Shown here: positions 45,921 to 57,127 of the stretch, in pieces
How the letters are laid out: the number at the start of each line of letters is the position of its first letter
How positions within the stretch are numbered: the stretch's first letter is position 1
From: Stomorhina lunata
Taxonomy: Eukaryota; Arthropoda; Insecta; Diptera; Rhiniidae
NCBI GenBank assembly: GCA_933228675.1
Contig: OW121740.1
Span: 31,892,632-31,956,631 of the forward strand
DNA: 64,000 nucleotides
Reading direction: 5' to 3'
Translations under genes and position numbers: made by a program
Notes under the pieces: model-generated
Told to the model about the DNA's origin: nothing
The model's database searches: none
Seen by the model: the letters and a program-made list of their open reading frames with translations, nothing else

Positions 45921-46820
45921 TTCTATAGACATATTTTTAATAAAAAATTTTCTATAGAAAAATTTTTTATAAAAAAAATTTCTATAGAAAAATTTTTGAT
46001 AAAAAAAATTTTCTAAGAAAAATTTTTGATAAAAAAATTTTCTAAGAAAAATTTTTGATAGAAAATTTTCTAAGAAAAATTTTTGATAAAAAAATTTTCT
46101 ATAGAAAAATTTTTGATAAAAAAATTTTCTATAGAAAAATTTTTGATAAAAAAATTTTCTATAGAAAAATTTTTGATAAACAAATTTTCTATAGAAAAAT
46201 TTTTGATAAAAAAATTTTCTATAGAAAAATTTTTGATAAAAAAATTTTTTATAGTAAAATTTTTGTTAAAAAAATTTTCTATAGAAAATTTTTTGATAAA
46301 AAATTTTTCTATAGAAAGACGTTTGATAAAAAAATTTTCTATAGAAAAATTTTTGATAAAAAAATTTTCTATGGAAAAATTTTTGATAACAAAATTTTCT
46401 ATAGAAAAATTTTTGATAACAAAATTTTCTATAGAAAAATTTTTGTTAAAAAAATTTTCTATAGAAAATTTTTTGATAAAAAATTTTTCTATAGAAAATT
46501 TTTTTATTAAAAATTTCTTTATAGAAAATTTTTGATAAAAAAAATTTCTATAGCAAAATTTTTGATAAAAAAATTTTCTATAGAAAAATTTTTGATAAAA
46601 AAATTTTCTATAGAAAAATTTTTGATAAAAAAATTTTTTATAGAAGAATTTTTGATAAAAAAATTTTCTATAGAAAAATTTTTGATAAATAAAAGTTTGT
46701 TAAGAAAAATTTTTGATAAAAAAAATTTTATATAAAAATTTTCTATAGAAAAATTTTTGATAAAAAAATTGTCTGTAGAAAAAGTTTTGATAAAAAAATT
46801 TTCTATAGAAAAAATATATA
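45920..46820 (+). repeat. Minisatellite, 30-bp unit with TTTTCTATAGAAAA core
   Basis: About 29 units of the palindromic core with linker TTTGATAAAA (period 30). The linker is the inverted form of the TTATCAAA linker seen in copies I and III, so the array runs in the opposite sense. Runs of units with TTTGTTAAA and GATAACAA variants recur at a fixed distance (about 180 bp), showing block duplication. Because the period is a multiple of three, both 46055-46510 and 46083-46535 stay open; neither is a gene. Confidence 0.95.
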
Positions 46821-46867
46821 AATATATAATAATTTTGTTGCCGAATTTCGGTTTTTATTTAGTAGAA

Positions 46868-46950
46868 GAAAGTAAACACCTTTTGAGTTACGCTAATATT
46901 TATTGAGCAGCCTCCTCCATTTTTTAAATAACGCTATATCTCGAAAACTT
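46868..46950 (+). repeat. Dispersed repeat H, copy 1
   Basis: GAGTTACGCTAATATTT, CCTCCATTTTTTAAATAACG and CTATATCTCGAAAACT match 56560-56640 (AAGTTACGCTAGTATTT, CTCAATTTTTTAAATAACC, CTACATCTCGAAAACT) in the same orientation. Confidence 0.7.
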
Positions 46951-48246
46951 GAGCTAACCTAAAAAAAACGGTTAGCATACTCGATTTATTTTTACAACTT
47001 TACAAACCATTTTTCTTGTAAAAAAAGTTGTCAAAATCGAGCACAGTTAATGACGATTCGATTGTTTATAAATGGAACAACTACACTTAAGCTTTTGAGA
47101 AACTCTGCTCTAAAATATTCAACTTCTCATTTTCCGCTCCTCCTCACTTAACTTATCCCAGCTAAATTTTTCCTAAAGCCGCGTTGCAAAATTTTTAAGC
47201 AAAAAATAAAATCAAGAAAATATGCAAATAAAAAAGAACTTAAAAGTTTTTGCCAAAATGTTTGTCGGTTTTGTGGCTCAACAAACTGCAGATTTAATTA
47301 TGTATAGTTTTGCTCCTTTTTCTACTTTTTATTTCAAAAAAAAAAAATGTTTAAATAGTTTTAAACTATTTAGTAATGAAAAAATACTAAGATATTTTTG
47401 CATTTATGTAATACTCAGTTATTGTGAATTAAAGAAAATAATTTTTTTATATTTTTGACTGAGACAAAACAACAAAATTTATAATGTCAAAAATGAATCA
47501 GAATCTTTATTTGTTGGGACCTAGCCTATTTGAATCATTTGATATTTTTAGTAACTTGTCTAAAAAGCTCTTCTTTCCTTTAATTTAAATTTTTGGCTTA
47601 ATAAAAAACTTTATCCCTTCAACAAATTTTATTTTTGCACATAAAGTCTGCACCACAAACTTAAGTATTGACTTAACCGCAATCCTAAATACCTACTTAG
47701 TAGTTTCAAAAAATTTTCTATTGTATAAGTTTCCACTTGTATTATGACTAACTAAAAGTATAAAGATATATATTTTACTGATTCTATAGATAAATGCACA
47801 AGTGCTTTCCGAATAACTTATAATATAATAAGTCTTATATTATAGACAAATTGTTGCGTTTCAGTTGTGAACAAACTAAACCATGAATTTAAAATCTTTA
47901 ACTTTGGCAATAAACTTTGCTTACCATAATGTAGGGGGAATATACGTACATACATACATTAGGGTGGATCATATTTTACCAGACTTCTAAATTTGTCACT
48001 ATTACTTACAGTTTAAAAGAGATGGTTGTACATTAGGGTACCAATTAGAATTTTGTTCATCGAATTTTATGGTTTGTTTAACGGAATATTGTGACACTAG
48101 TTCTAAAAGTTTGGTTCTGAAAATTTGAGTCAAATCAACGTTCTATGGGCGCGCATCGGATCAAAAGAGCCCATTTGTATGGGGAAAAAATTGGTTATTT
48201 TTTGTTTTTGAGAAATTTCAACAAAAACTAAACAATTTTTACAAGA
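46951..48246. other. AT-rich unannotated stretch
   Basis: No gene recognised. ACATTAGGGTGGATCATA near 47957 looks like a transposon-style terminus but no partner end was found. Confidence 0.45.
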
Positions 48247-49667
48247 AACAAGTAAGAGTGTTATATTCGGCTGTGCTGAATCTTATATACCCACCATCAA
48301 GTTGTGTTAAATTTAGGAACATATCTCATATATCTACAAGGGTGCAGCTAATTCATAATCTGGACCAAAACTGAAAAAATCGCAAAGCTAATTGGTATTG
48401 TTAGTAAAACCTTTGGACTAAATTCGGTTGCCGTAGCTTTATAGTTCAACATTTAAAAATATTTTAGTGGTTTCCCCAGTATTTACTTTGATTAAAATTT
48501 TGTCTCATAACCGGGTATAGTTTTACATTAATAAGTTGTTAAATACTTTTCGTAAATATGTAGTTAGGCTAAACACATTAATAGTAATACGGCAGGTCCA
48601 TATATTTCGTTAGGAGTTCCTAATGCATTCATCATATATTAAGTCTGGGCTGAACATCGATTGATGACTATCTAATTTCATAGATGCAATCGGAGCTCTA
48701 ACTAAATTTGAACCGATTTTGTCCATTTTCAACACACATCTTTTTCAAGATATCCAAAATATTTTTGTAAAATTTTGTCCCTCTAGCTCTTTTCGTTAAG
48801 GCGCAATCGTGCTTTTATCTGACGGACAGACGGACATAAATAACCTTTTCTTTATATATTTTTGTGTTTCCATAAGTTTTTTATATGGGAGCTATGGTCA
48901 AATGGTGACCGATTGTGATAAAATTTTGCACACTGGCTGACATTGACATAAGACTTCCTTGTGCCTAATTTAGTCTTAGTAGCTTTTGTAGTTAAGGAGC
49001 TATCACGATTTTATCTGATGGACAGACAGACATACATAAATCCCCTTTTCTTTTTGAATTTTTGTATTTTCGTAAGTTTTTTATATGGGAGCTAGGTCAA
49101 ATGGTGACCGATTGCGACAAAATTTCGCACACTTGATGGCAAAATTGAGTGGTTATATCTGTTATACTTTTAGATTTATTGACATTTAAGTGTATTTTAG
49201 GTGAAATTTAGGCTGTTTTCGTAAGTTTTTTGTATGGGAGCTATGGCTAAATGTGAACCGATTTTGATGAAGTTTTACACGCTGCCTAAGGCTAATGTGA
49301 AACTTCTATATACCAAATTTTATCATCATAGCTGTTATAATTTGTCATTTATTAACAAATAATCGATTAGCCTAGACGAGGTTATATGGGAGCTATGGTC
49401 AAATGTGAACCGATTTTGCCCAATTTCAATACCAAAATTTTCTCAGAGATGAAGAATATTTTTACTAAGTTTCAGTGATCTAGCTCCTTTCGTTTAGGCG
49501 TTATCGTGATTTCAACAGACAGACAGACAGACAGACAGACATCGCTCAGTCGTCTTAGAATTTCATAAGGATTCAGAATATATATCGTTTTTGAGCCAAT
49601 ATTAAGGAAATTACAAATGGAATAACAATCTCAATATACCCCCCATTCTTTTTGATGGTGGGTATAA
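48247..49667 (-). mobile_element. HINE-like family B, complete copy
   Basis: Opens AACAAGTAAGAGTGTTATAT with the hairpin TTCGGCTGTGCTGAA and TATACCCACCATCAAG, and closes with CCATTCTTTTTGATGGTGGG. The body has the ladder of GGGAGCTATGGTCAAATG motifs and a short CAGA microsatellite near 49520. At about 1.42 kb it is the cleanest full-length family B copy and a good reference for the others. Confidence 0.93.
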
Positions 49668-51117
49668 AAATAATGGAATAATAAAGAAAACTAACACAGC
49701 TTTATTTCAAATAGTTAAAAACAAAAATCCATGGAGCAGTTTTGGAGTTATTCCATTTTTTCCCTGAAAATTCATGTCCTTGAAAACGCGCCTAATGATA
49801 TGCACCAAAATTTGTTTGTAAATGAGGAAATTCCAAAGTTAGACATGATTTATCATTTAAATTTTGTTAGTATTAAATACTTTAGTTTTGTTAAAATTTA
49901 AAAGAATTAACTTATTTTTTATGTTTTAAAGTGGTAAATTTTTTTCAGGTCGGTTTCAAAAATCATTTTGTAGTTTTTTGAAAATTTTGTTCAACAAATA
50001 TTACAAATTTAGAACTTGCTTAGCAGTGTGTCAAAACTGAGAAATGGAAGAATAAAACTCAAAACTCGATATTTTAAACCATTTCAATCGTATAATTTCG
50101 CAAAAATAACATTTTTTGGTCATAATTTTAGTAGATCCTTTGTAAATTTTACTTGTGTTCTTGTTAAGTTAAAATAATTAAGAATATTATTTCTGAGTCT
50201 ATAAAAAATCTATACAAAAATGTTTTTTGATATTGGAAAAGTTTAACCCTTTCCTTTCCGTGGACGAAAGTGAAAATTTTGATGTTTTAAATTTTTATGA
50301 CAAAATCACGGAATTTTATAAATTTTGTGGCAAATTTCGACAAAAATGTAAAAAGGTTATTACTTTTTACCAGGACTAAGATTTTTATATCAAAAAATGT
50401 TTTAACCCTTAACGGACATGGGAAAGAAAAATATCCACATTTTTCTTGTCTTAATTTGGAATTTGTTTTGCAACATGACGTCGAGCGCAGTTATGATAGT
50501 AATAATGGCCTCCTGTCTGGTCTGGTGTATTCCGGTAGTTTTTATTCGGTTTCGGCGTTGATTTTGATTTTATATATGACTTTTTGTTAATGAAATAACA
50601 TTTTTGTATAAAACTTTTTTTGTACAAAACAGGTTTCACCCTAATAAGCATAAGTAATGCGTACATTATTTATTTTAATGTATTGAAAACTTTTTTTAAA
50701 AGGTTTCCGTTTTGAAAAAAAAAGGTTGCGTTTATAAAATAAAACTTATAAGTACATTATTTTAATAAGACTGCGCCAAAGAAAGTTAAAGGAAAACTAC
50801 AAAATTTTATGGAAATTTACTTACACATAAAAGAAATAGAAAAGAAGAGTCGCTATGATAAATTAAGGATGAATAATACTTAAATACATATTCCGTTGAT
50901 GGGTATGTAGTTGGTACAAAAAAAGTTTGAACGACTTACTTATAGTACTTATCTAAGGATGATAACATTATTTATAAAATTAACATATTAAGAAAAAGTT
51001 AGTATTTGTTTTAAATTTAAGTAGGTATAGCAAATATTTAGGTGAGCAATTATGAATATTGGAATTGTTTCTTTCTTGTTGCAGTACTAATCAATGATAA
51101 AAAGCATTTTACTTGGA
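49668..51117. other. AT-rich unannotated stretch
   Basis: TTAACCCTTTCCTTTCCG near 50245 and TTAACCCTTAACGG near 50403 look like piggyBac-type ends but lie in the same direction and do not form an element. The frame 50297-50590 has no recognisable features. Confidence 0.45.
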
Positions 51118-53207
51118 AACAAGTAAGAGTATTATATTCGGCTGTGCCGAATCTTTTATACCCACCAAATGTGTTAAATTAGAAACGTCTCATATATCTA
51201 CGATGGTGCAGCTAATTCAAAATATGGACCAAATTAGAAAAAAATGTATATGAAAGCTATAGTAAAATATCGATTCCTATAAAATTTGATATGCTGACCG
51301 CTAGTTGCATTCCATTGAAGCATAGGGCCTCAACCATCCTTTTATATCGAACTCTTTTGCGAGATGTTAGGCATACATCATTCCATGAATAATTTGCTGC
51401 TTGTAACTCCGCATCAACTGACCTTCTCCACGTTCTAGCAGGTGCACAAACACGACGGCCGCTTCCTTGTGGATTCCAACGAAGCGCTTGTCGAGCAATG
51501 TTGGTATTTGGCCTTCGAAGTGTGTGGCCTATCCACCGCCATTTCCGTTGACATACCTCTATAGAAGAAGGGATTTGGTTTGTAGCGTTTCCAAATTTCG
51601 CAGGCGTAATACAAGATGGAATCGACATTCGAGTAATATATTCGTAACTTAGTTGTGGTTAATATTTGCCGAGATTTCCATATAGTTCGGAGAATGCCGA
51701 ATGCAGATTTTGCCTTATTAATACGCGATTCAATATCATCGTCGGCGCCACCTTTTGTAGATACCAAACTACCAAGATAATTAAAGGTATCTACGCATCC
51801 AATACCATCGTTATCCACATTAATGTGTGGCGACGGGTTTGCGCCATAGCCTCCAGGCATAATCTTTGTCTTGGAAATATTGATTTCCAGCCCAGCTGCC
51901 CGAGATTCAGCAGTAATAGCGCTAGTGTTTTCTTGAAGGTGGGCTGGTCTTTGGCTAAGAAGACATACGTCATCGGCGTATTCCAAGTCCTCGAGTAACT
52001 TAAATGGTGTTCATTGGATACCACGTCTACCATTCAGTGCCGTGCGCATTATATTGTCGATGACAAGGATAAAAAGTATGGGTGATAAGAAACAGCCTTG
52101 TCTTACTCCAGTAGTAATTTCGAACTGATTAACCTTTATATAGAACCCGGCATTTAAAGCCCACGTACATTGCCCGAATTAAGTTCATAATTTTCGTTGG
52201 CATGTTACAGTCTTCTAAAATTCTCCACAGATAGCACCTGTTGACACTGTCGAAGGCCTTCATAAAGTCGATAAAAGCTAGATAAATGGGGGTGCGGAAT
52301 TCATTACATTGTTCCAGTACTATTCTTACTGTGTTGATTAGATCAACACAAGATCTATTCTCTCGGAACCCAAACTGATTTTCTCGGAGTGTTTCAGAAA
52401 CTACGTCAGACGTTCTTTTCAAAATTACTCGACTTAGTATTTTGCTCGGTATTGGAGCAAAAGATTTATGCAACCGCATAAATCTTCTCTATTCCAAATT
52501 TGGTCGTCATAGCTATTACAATTGTATTCAATTTATCAGCATTAATGTGATTCCCGGGTCGGGGTTAGATGGGAGCTCTCACTAAATGTGATCCGACTTC
52601 ACCCACTTTCAGTACGCAACTTTTTCAAGATATTAAAAATATTTTTGTAAAATTTTGTTCCTCTAGCTCTTTTCGTTAAGACGCTACTGCGCTTTTATCT
52701 GACGAACAGACGGACATAAAGCCCCTTTTCTTTTTGTATTTTTGTGTTTCCGTAAGTTTTTTATAAGGAAGCTATGGTCAAATAATGACCGATTGTAACA
52801 AAATTTTGCATACGGGTTGGTATTGATATAAGACTTCCTAGTGCTAAGTTTAGTGGCCAAAGCTATTACAGTTTATCATTTATTGGCACTAAGTGTATTT
52901 TAGGTGGAATTTAGGCTGTTTCAATAAGTTTTTTGTATGGGAGCTATGGTTGAATGTGAACCTGGGATGAAATTTTAAATGCTGCCTAGTACTTATGTAA
53001 CTTCTTTATAACAAATTTTATCATCATATCTATTATAATTTGTCATTTATTAGCAAATAACCAATAAGCCTAGACGAGGTTATACGGGAGCTATGGTTAA
53101 ATGTAAACCGATTTTGCCTGATTTCAATACCAAAATTTTCCAAGAAATGAAGAATATTTGTGCCAAATTCGTATCTTTTCGTTAAGGTTTTATCGTGCCG
53201 ACAACAG

Positions 53208-53285
<78 letters not shown>

Positions 53286-53420
53286 GGGCATAGCTCAATC
53301 ATCTTAGAATTTTATAAGGATTCAGAACAACTTTAATTTTGGTTTTTGAGCCAATATTAAGGAAACTACAAACGGAATGACAATCTCAATATACCCCCAT
53401 TCTTTTTGATGGTGGGTATA
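51118..53420 (-). mobile_element. HINE-like family B copy carrying an RTE fragment
   Basis: Opens AAACAAGTAAGAGTATTATA with hairpin TTCGGCTGTGCCGAA and closes TTTTTGATGGTGGGTATA. The body is interrupted between about 51309 and 52478 by reverse transcriptase sequence; family B resumes at GCATAAATCTTCTCTATTCC. The CAGA microsatellite is expanded to about 80 bp (53206-53285). Confidence 0.9.
51309..52466 (-). pseudogene. RTE-like non-LTR reverse transcriptase, broken fragment
   Basis: The minus strand reads, in order: PIPSKILSRVILKR, NQFGFRENRSCVDLINTVR (RT fingers), LAFIDFMKAFDSVNR (catalytic motif A, Asp), then in another frame GVRQGCFLSPILF (motif B), then LEYADDVCLLSQR (catalytic YADD), EINISKTKIM, DTFNYLGSLVSTKGG, KLRIYYSN and YYACEIWK. 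After a deletion comes the C-terminal KWRWIGHTLRRPNTNIARQA and RVRYKRMVEALC. This arrangement, with the WxWIGHTLRR tail, is typical of RTE-type LINEs. The apurinic endonuclease domain is absent, several frameshifts and a stop occur, and the 3' terminus is also missing. Confidence 0.88.
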
Positions 53421-53495
53421 AAAAGGGGATTTTATAATATAAGAACTGTAATCAAATGGTGACTGTTTAAGATATTTACCAATAACATTTCTTTT

Positions 53496-54180
53496 TATAC
53501 CCTTCACCACCATAGGAGAAAAGCGTATTATAAGTTTGTGCTGATGTATATAAAGCAAGGAAACATTTGTCTTAAACCTACCTTTTAGTATACCAATAGA
53601 TTTAGAATCACCTTCTGAGTCGATTTAGCGATGTCAGTCCGTCCTTTCGTCCGTCGGTCCGTTTTAAGGATAATTTGATAAAATTTGGCACACATCATTT
53701 TTTTGATAGTGGAACATGGCTGTTGAAATTCGTCAAAATCGGTCCATTATTTATGGTACGTCCCATAGGTCCATTTTCCCGGAATTAAAGCATATACTGT
53801 TTATGCAAACCAAAATTGTTGTAACAAATTTCGTGGAAATCGGTCCATCTTTGACCATAGCTTCCATACAGATTTTTTTCTTTTAAAGTTTGGCACTAAA
53901 CACTAAATGAGACAAAAATCAAAAATGAAGTTAATGAGAATTTCGAGTTTATTTTCTGCATACATAATTTTTGTAAAAAATGTAATCAATTTGCCAAATT
54001 TCGAGATAATCGGTTCACATTTGACCCTAGCTCTCATATAAGTTCAAATGAAGGAAACAGCTTAAATATATAAGTTTTGAGAAAATGTTAGTATGGCAGC
54101 AAAATTAAGAAAATATTTGTCTTCATACACGAAAAAGAGCATCTTTTACCTTGACCGACTATAGAACTTTCTTACTTGTA
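53496..54180 (+). mobile_element. HINE-like family A, shortened copy
   Basis: Starts TATACCCTTCACCACCATAG and ends CTTGACCGACTATAGAACTT then TCTTACTTGTA. The inverted subterminal repeat and left half of the hairpin are deleted. All other landmarks are present. Confidence 0.88.
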
Positions 54181-55352
54181 AATTACAAGGGGGTTACTGA
54201 GTATTTCGATTCGAAAGAAATCATTTTCAAAACTCAATGCTTTAAGCATACAAATTCGAACAGTTTTATTTTCGAATCGAGATACACAGTAACACCCCAG
54301 TAGTTGTTAAAGTTTTAAGAAAATTTCATGTAAGAAAAATAGTACGAAAGGAAATGCTTTTAAAAAAAATTTTGTCTTCTCTTAGTTTCTTATATCCAAT
54401 AGCTACTGTATCTTTATTTAACTTTTAACATATGTTATACCAATATTAAACGCCTTCCCAAAATAATTAAATAAACAGAACTCTTAAGAAAAACTATATT
54501 AATTTAACGCATCATTTATATTTCATTTTGCTTTTCTGATTTTTCTTTATTATTTGTTAGCCTTAAGACAAAGTTTTCCTCTGATTGCAAAATGGAAGTG
54601 TTTATATAACTGAAAGGAAATAAGGATATAAGAAGAATAATCGAATATATAGAATGAAGACGTACATAGTCGTATGAATAATAAAATGTTTATGGTAAAG
54701 CTGATAAAATTAACCCATTAAATAAGATATTTTTTGTAGCTATTTTATATAATTGAAAATATTGAAAATTACAAATACAATGGGTGTTTTCTTATAAACT
54801 TTCTTTTCGGCAATACTGTTTTTGGCAAATAAGCTGTTTTTGTGTAACATGTTACTGTCAGGGAAATTTGGCAGTTTGGCTTCCAATCACTGTAGATCAG
54901 TTAGTCCTAGCTAGATTTCACCACGAGAAAAAGAACTACTTTGCACCCCAACATTTCTCAAATTTGTAAGCATTCTTTATCATTACCCTTCTTAAATCCA
55001 GACGATACAAATTATACATATGTTGAACCTTCACTGATATCCAAAAAGTCTTTTTATTTAGCATCTTCTTATAACATCTTAATTTATTGCTTTTCTCATA
55101 GTCTCTCCCATATATAATTATAATTGGATTGGAGAGATAATTATGATAATTATCAGCGGGAAAATATAATTTATTTTGAAAACTCGTTAAATGATTACAA
55201 TTTATCTACATTTAGTTGTCTCAGGGTTAAGGCTTATTTTTATACAAAAGAAAAATATATACATACTCGTATGTATACAAATCAGGGATGGACAAGGCTA
55301 TGTATATGTCACATATGTATGTATATATGTCTTAAGGTCGTTATGGTATAAT
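54181..55352. other. AT-rich unannotated stretch
   Basis: Shortly after the family A end, TCGATTCGAAAGAAATCATT and its near-mirror around 54260-54285 (TTTCGAATCGAGA) form a loose inverted repeat that is bounded by GGGGTTACTGAG and the mirror CAGTAACACCCC (about 54189-54300). This suggests a 110-bp foldback. Otherwise nothing seen. Confidence 0.5.
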
Positions 55353-56547
55353 TATACCCACCATCAAAAAGAATCAGGCGGTATAATTAGATTGTTATTT
55401 CGTTTGTAACCTCCTTAGTGTTGACTCAAAAGCCAAAAGGGATATATATTCTGAATCCATCCCTGAAATTGCAATTGAGCGATGACTTTTGTCTGTCAAT
55501 GAAAGGGCCCAAATAAAAGGAGATAGGTCATTGAAGAAAATGTTGGTATTGAAATTAGGAGAAATCGGTTTACGGAAATCGGTACCAAACACTTACGGAA
55601 ACTGCTTAAATTTCAACTTAAATATACTTAAATGCCAAATAGTGATAATATTTGTATTTATATAATAGCTTTGGCCACTTAATTTAGTACAAAGCAGTTT
55701 AATTTCAATAAAAGACAGCCATAATCGGTCACCATTTAATCATAGCTTATATATAAAAAACTTACGGAAACACAAATCACTCTGTTAACAAAAAGAGCTA
55801 GAAAGACAAACTTTTACAAAACAATTTTAGATACCTCGAAGAAGTTGTGTACTAAAATTGGGCTAAATCGATTCACATTTAGTTAGAGCTCCCATCTATT
55901 CCCGGCCCAAGAATCACATTAATGCTAACAAATTGAATACAGTTGTAATAGCTATGACGAACAAATTTAGAATAGAGAAGATTTATGCAACTATCGGTCA
56001 GCATATTAAATTTTTTAGGAATCAGTCCATATTTGACTATAGCTTTCATATAAACACCACTCCCGGAAACCATTAAAATGGCACAAACACAAAAAAAAGC
56101 TAATAAATTATAAACTATGAAAGCTACGGCCACTTTTGCACAAATAATCTTTATATAAATACCAGCGATTATCACAAAATATATATATATTATGTATATG
56201 GCTCTTATTTATAATATCCCCTTTTAATATCTGCATTCAAAAGAATTTGGAGATACATTCTGTATATTAAGATTGCACCTACGAAATTAAATAGCTATCA
56301 ATCAATGTCCAGAGTTTATATACGGTAGATGCATTTGAAACTCCTTACAAATTATATGGACCTACCGTATTACTATCAACGTGTTTGATCAAACTATAAA
56401 GCACAACGAAAAGTATTTAATAGCTTATTAATCAAAAACGAAGATTTAACCAACAATACCACTAGCGTCACAAATTCACCCTCGTAGATATGCGAGATAT
56501 TTTTTTTTTAATTTTTTTTTAAATATAAAAACACTCTTACTTGTTTT
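55353..56547 (+). mobile_element. HINE-like family B, near-complete but diverged
   Basis: Starts TATACCCACCATCAAAAAGA and carries GATTGTTATTTCGTTTG and the GGCTCAAAAGCC-type block. It has only a trace of the microsatellite, then the TAGAGCTCCCAT and TTTCATATAAACACC parts of the body. It ends with AACACTCTTACTTGTTTTT. The 3' subterminal repeat and hairpin are replaced by a T/A-rich run. It is more diverged than 48247-49667. Confidence 0.82.
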
Positions 56548-56559
56548 TAAATAAACTAA

Positions 56560-56640
56560 ACAGTTTTCAAGTTACGCTAGTATTTGTTTCGCAATATCCT
56601 CAATTTTTTAAATAACCCTACATCTCGAAAACTAGAAGTC
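56560..56640 (+). repeat. Dispersed repeat H, copy 2
   Basis: Partner of 46868-46950. Lies between the end of a family B copy and a SINE body. Confidence 0.7.
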
Positions 56641-56649
56641 CGTAAGTAT

Positions 56650-56935
56650 GCAATTCCCACGACATTCCATTGTCAACGGTTACTTTTCTCAGACAATGAG
56701 CTGCATCCGATTCTATTTTTAGACTCATTAAAAGGGATCTACGTTTTAACTCCGGCTCCGAACGGCAAATGCATTAGTTAGAGAAGTTTTACATAGCCTA
56801 ATACTCAATAACCAGTGGCTAGCTGTGTTATGAGGTGAACCCTTTTTTTGAGTCTGCCATTGTATAAGCTTAGGTCCTATGGTTTGTTAGGCGGAGGACT
56901 AACCTGTTATACCACGATAATAACTTCAGTTGGCA
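56650..56935 (-). mobile_element. tRNA-derived SINE, copy 2
   Basis: On the minus strand, a tRNA-like head (ATCGTGGTATAACAGGTTAG, then CCTCCGCCTAACAAACCATA) is followed by the body with CACCTCATAAC, CTATGTAAAACTTCTCTAAC, GGAGCCGGAGTTAAAACGTA and AGAATCGGATGCAGCTCAT. It matches the better copy at 57667-57989. The GGTATAACAGG word fits a pol III A-box; the B-box is decayed. Confidence 0.75.
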
Positions 56936-57127
56936 AAAAAAAAAAAACAAACAACAACAGTTGTTTCACATTTTCCACCCCTGGGACAAATGCATTTATA
57001 CGCTTTCGAAGATTCTCGTATAAGATATAAATGTGACCAAAAAATTGTACTTCTCTTTGTTTATTCTTATTTTAAATCATAAAGCATTATATTGTCTATA
57101 TATTAGACCGGCCACAAACAAAAATAA
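56936..57127. other. Spacer between SINE and family B copy
   Basis: A-rich run and unique sequence; nothing else seen. Confidence 0.4.

Larger units (their letters stand above)
44930..46820 (+). mobile_element. Composite repeat copy IV split by a family A insertion
   Basis: The C block (44930-45218: GTAGCCCATTTTACCAGAAG through GGGAATATTTTTGTAAATAT) is followed by a family A copy (45220-45920) and then the palindromic minisatellite (45920-46820). In copies I to III the C block and minisatellite are contiguous, so the A copy inserted between or into them. Confidence 0.72.

Noticed and set aside
46055..46735. Overlapping 150-codon plus-strand frames rich in Lys, Phe and Ile
   Set aside because: Product of the 30-bp minisatellite, open in two frames together; similarly for the minus-strand frames at 3937-4233 and 8484-8666.
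50245..50420. piggyBac-like element with TTAACCCTT ends
   Set aside because: The two TTAACCC words point in the same direction and do not form inverted repeats.
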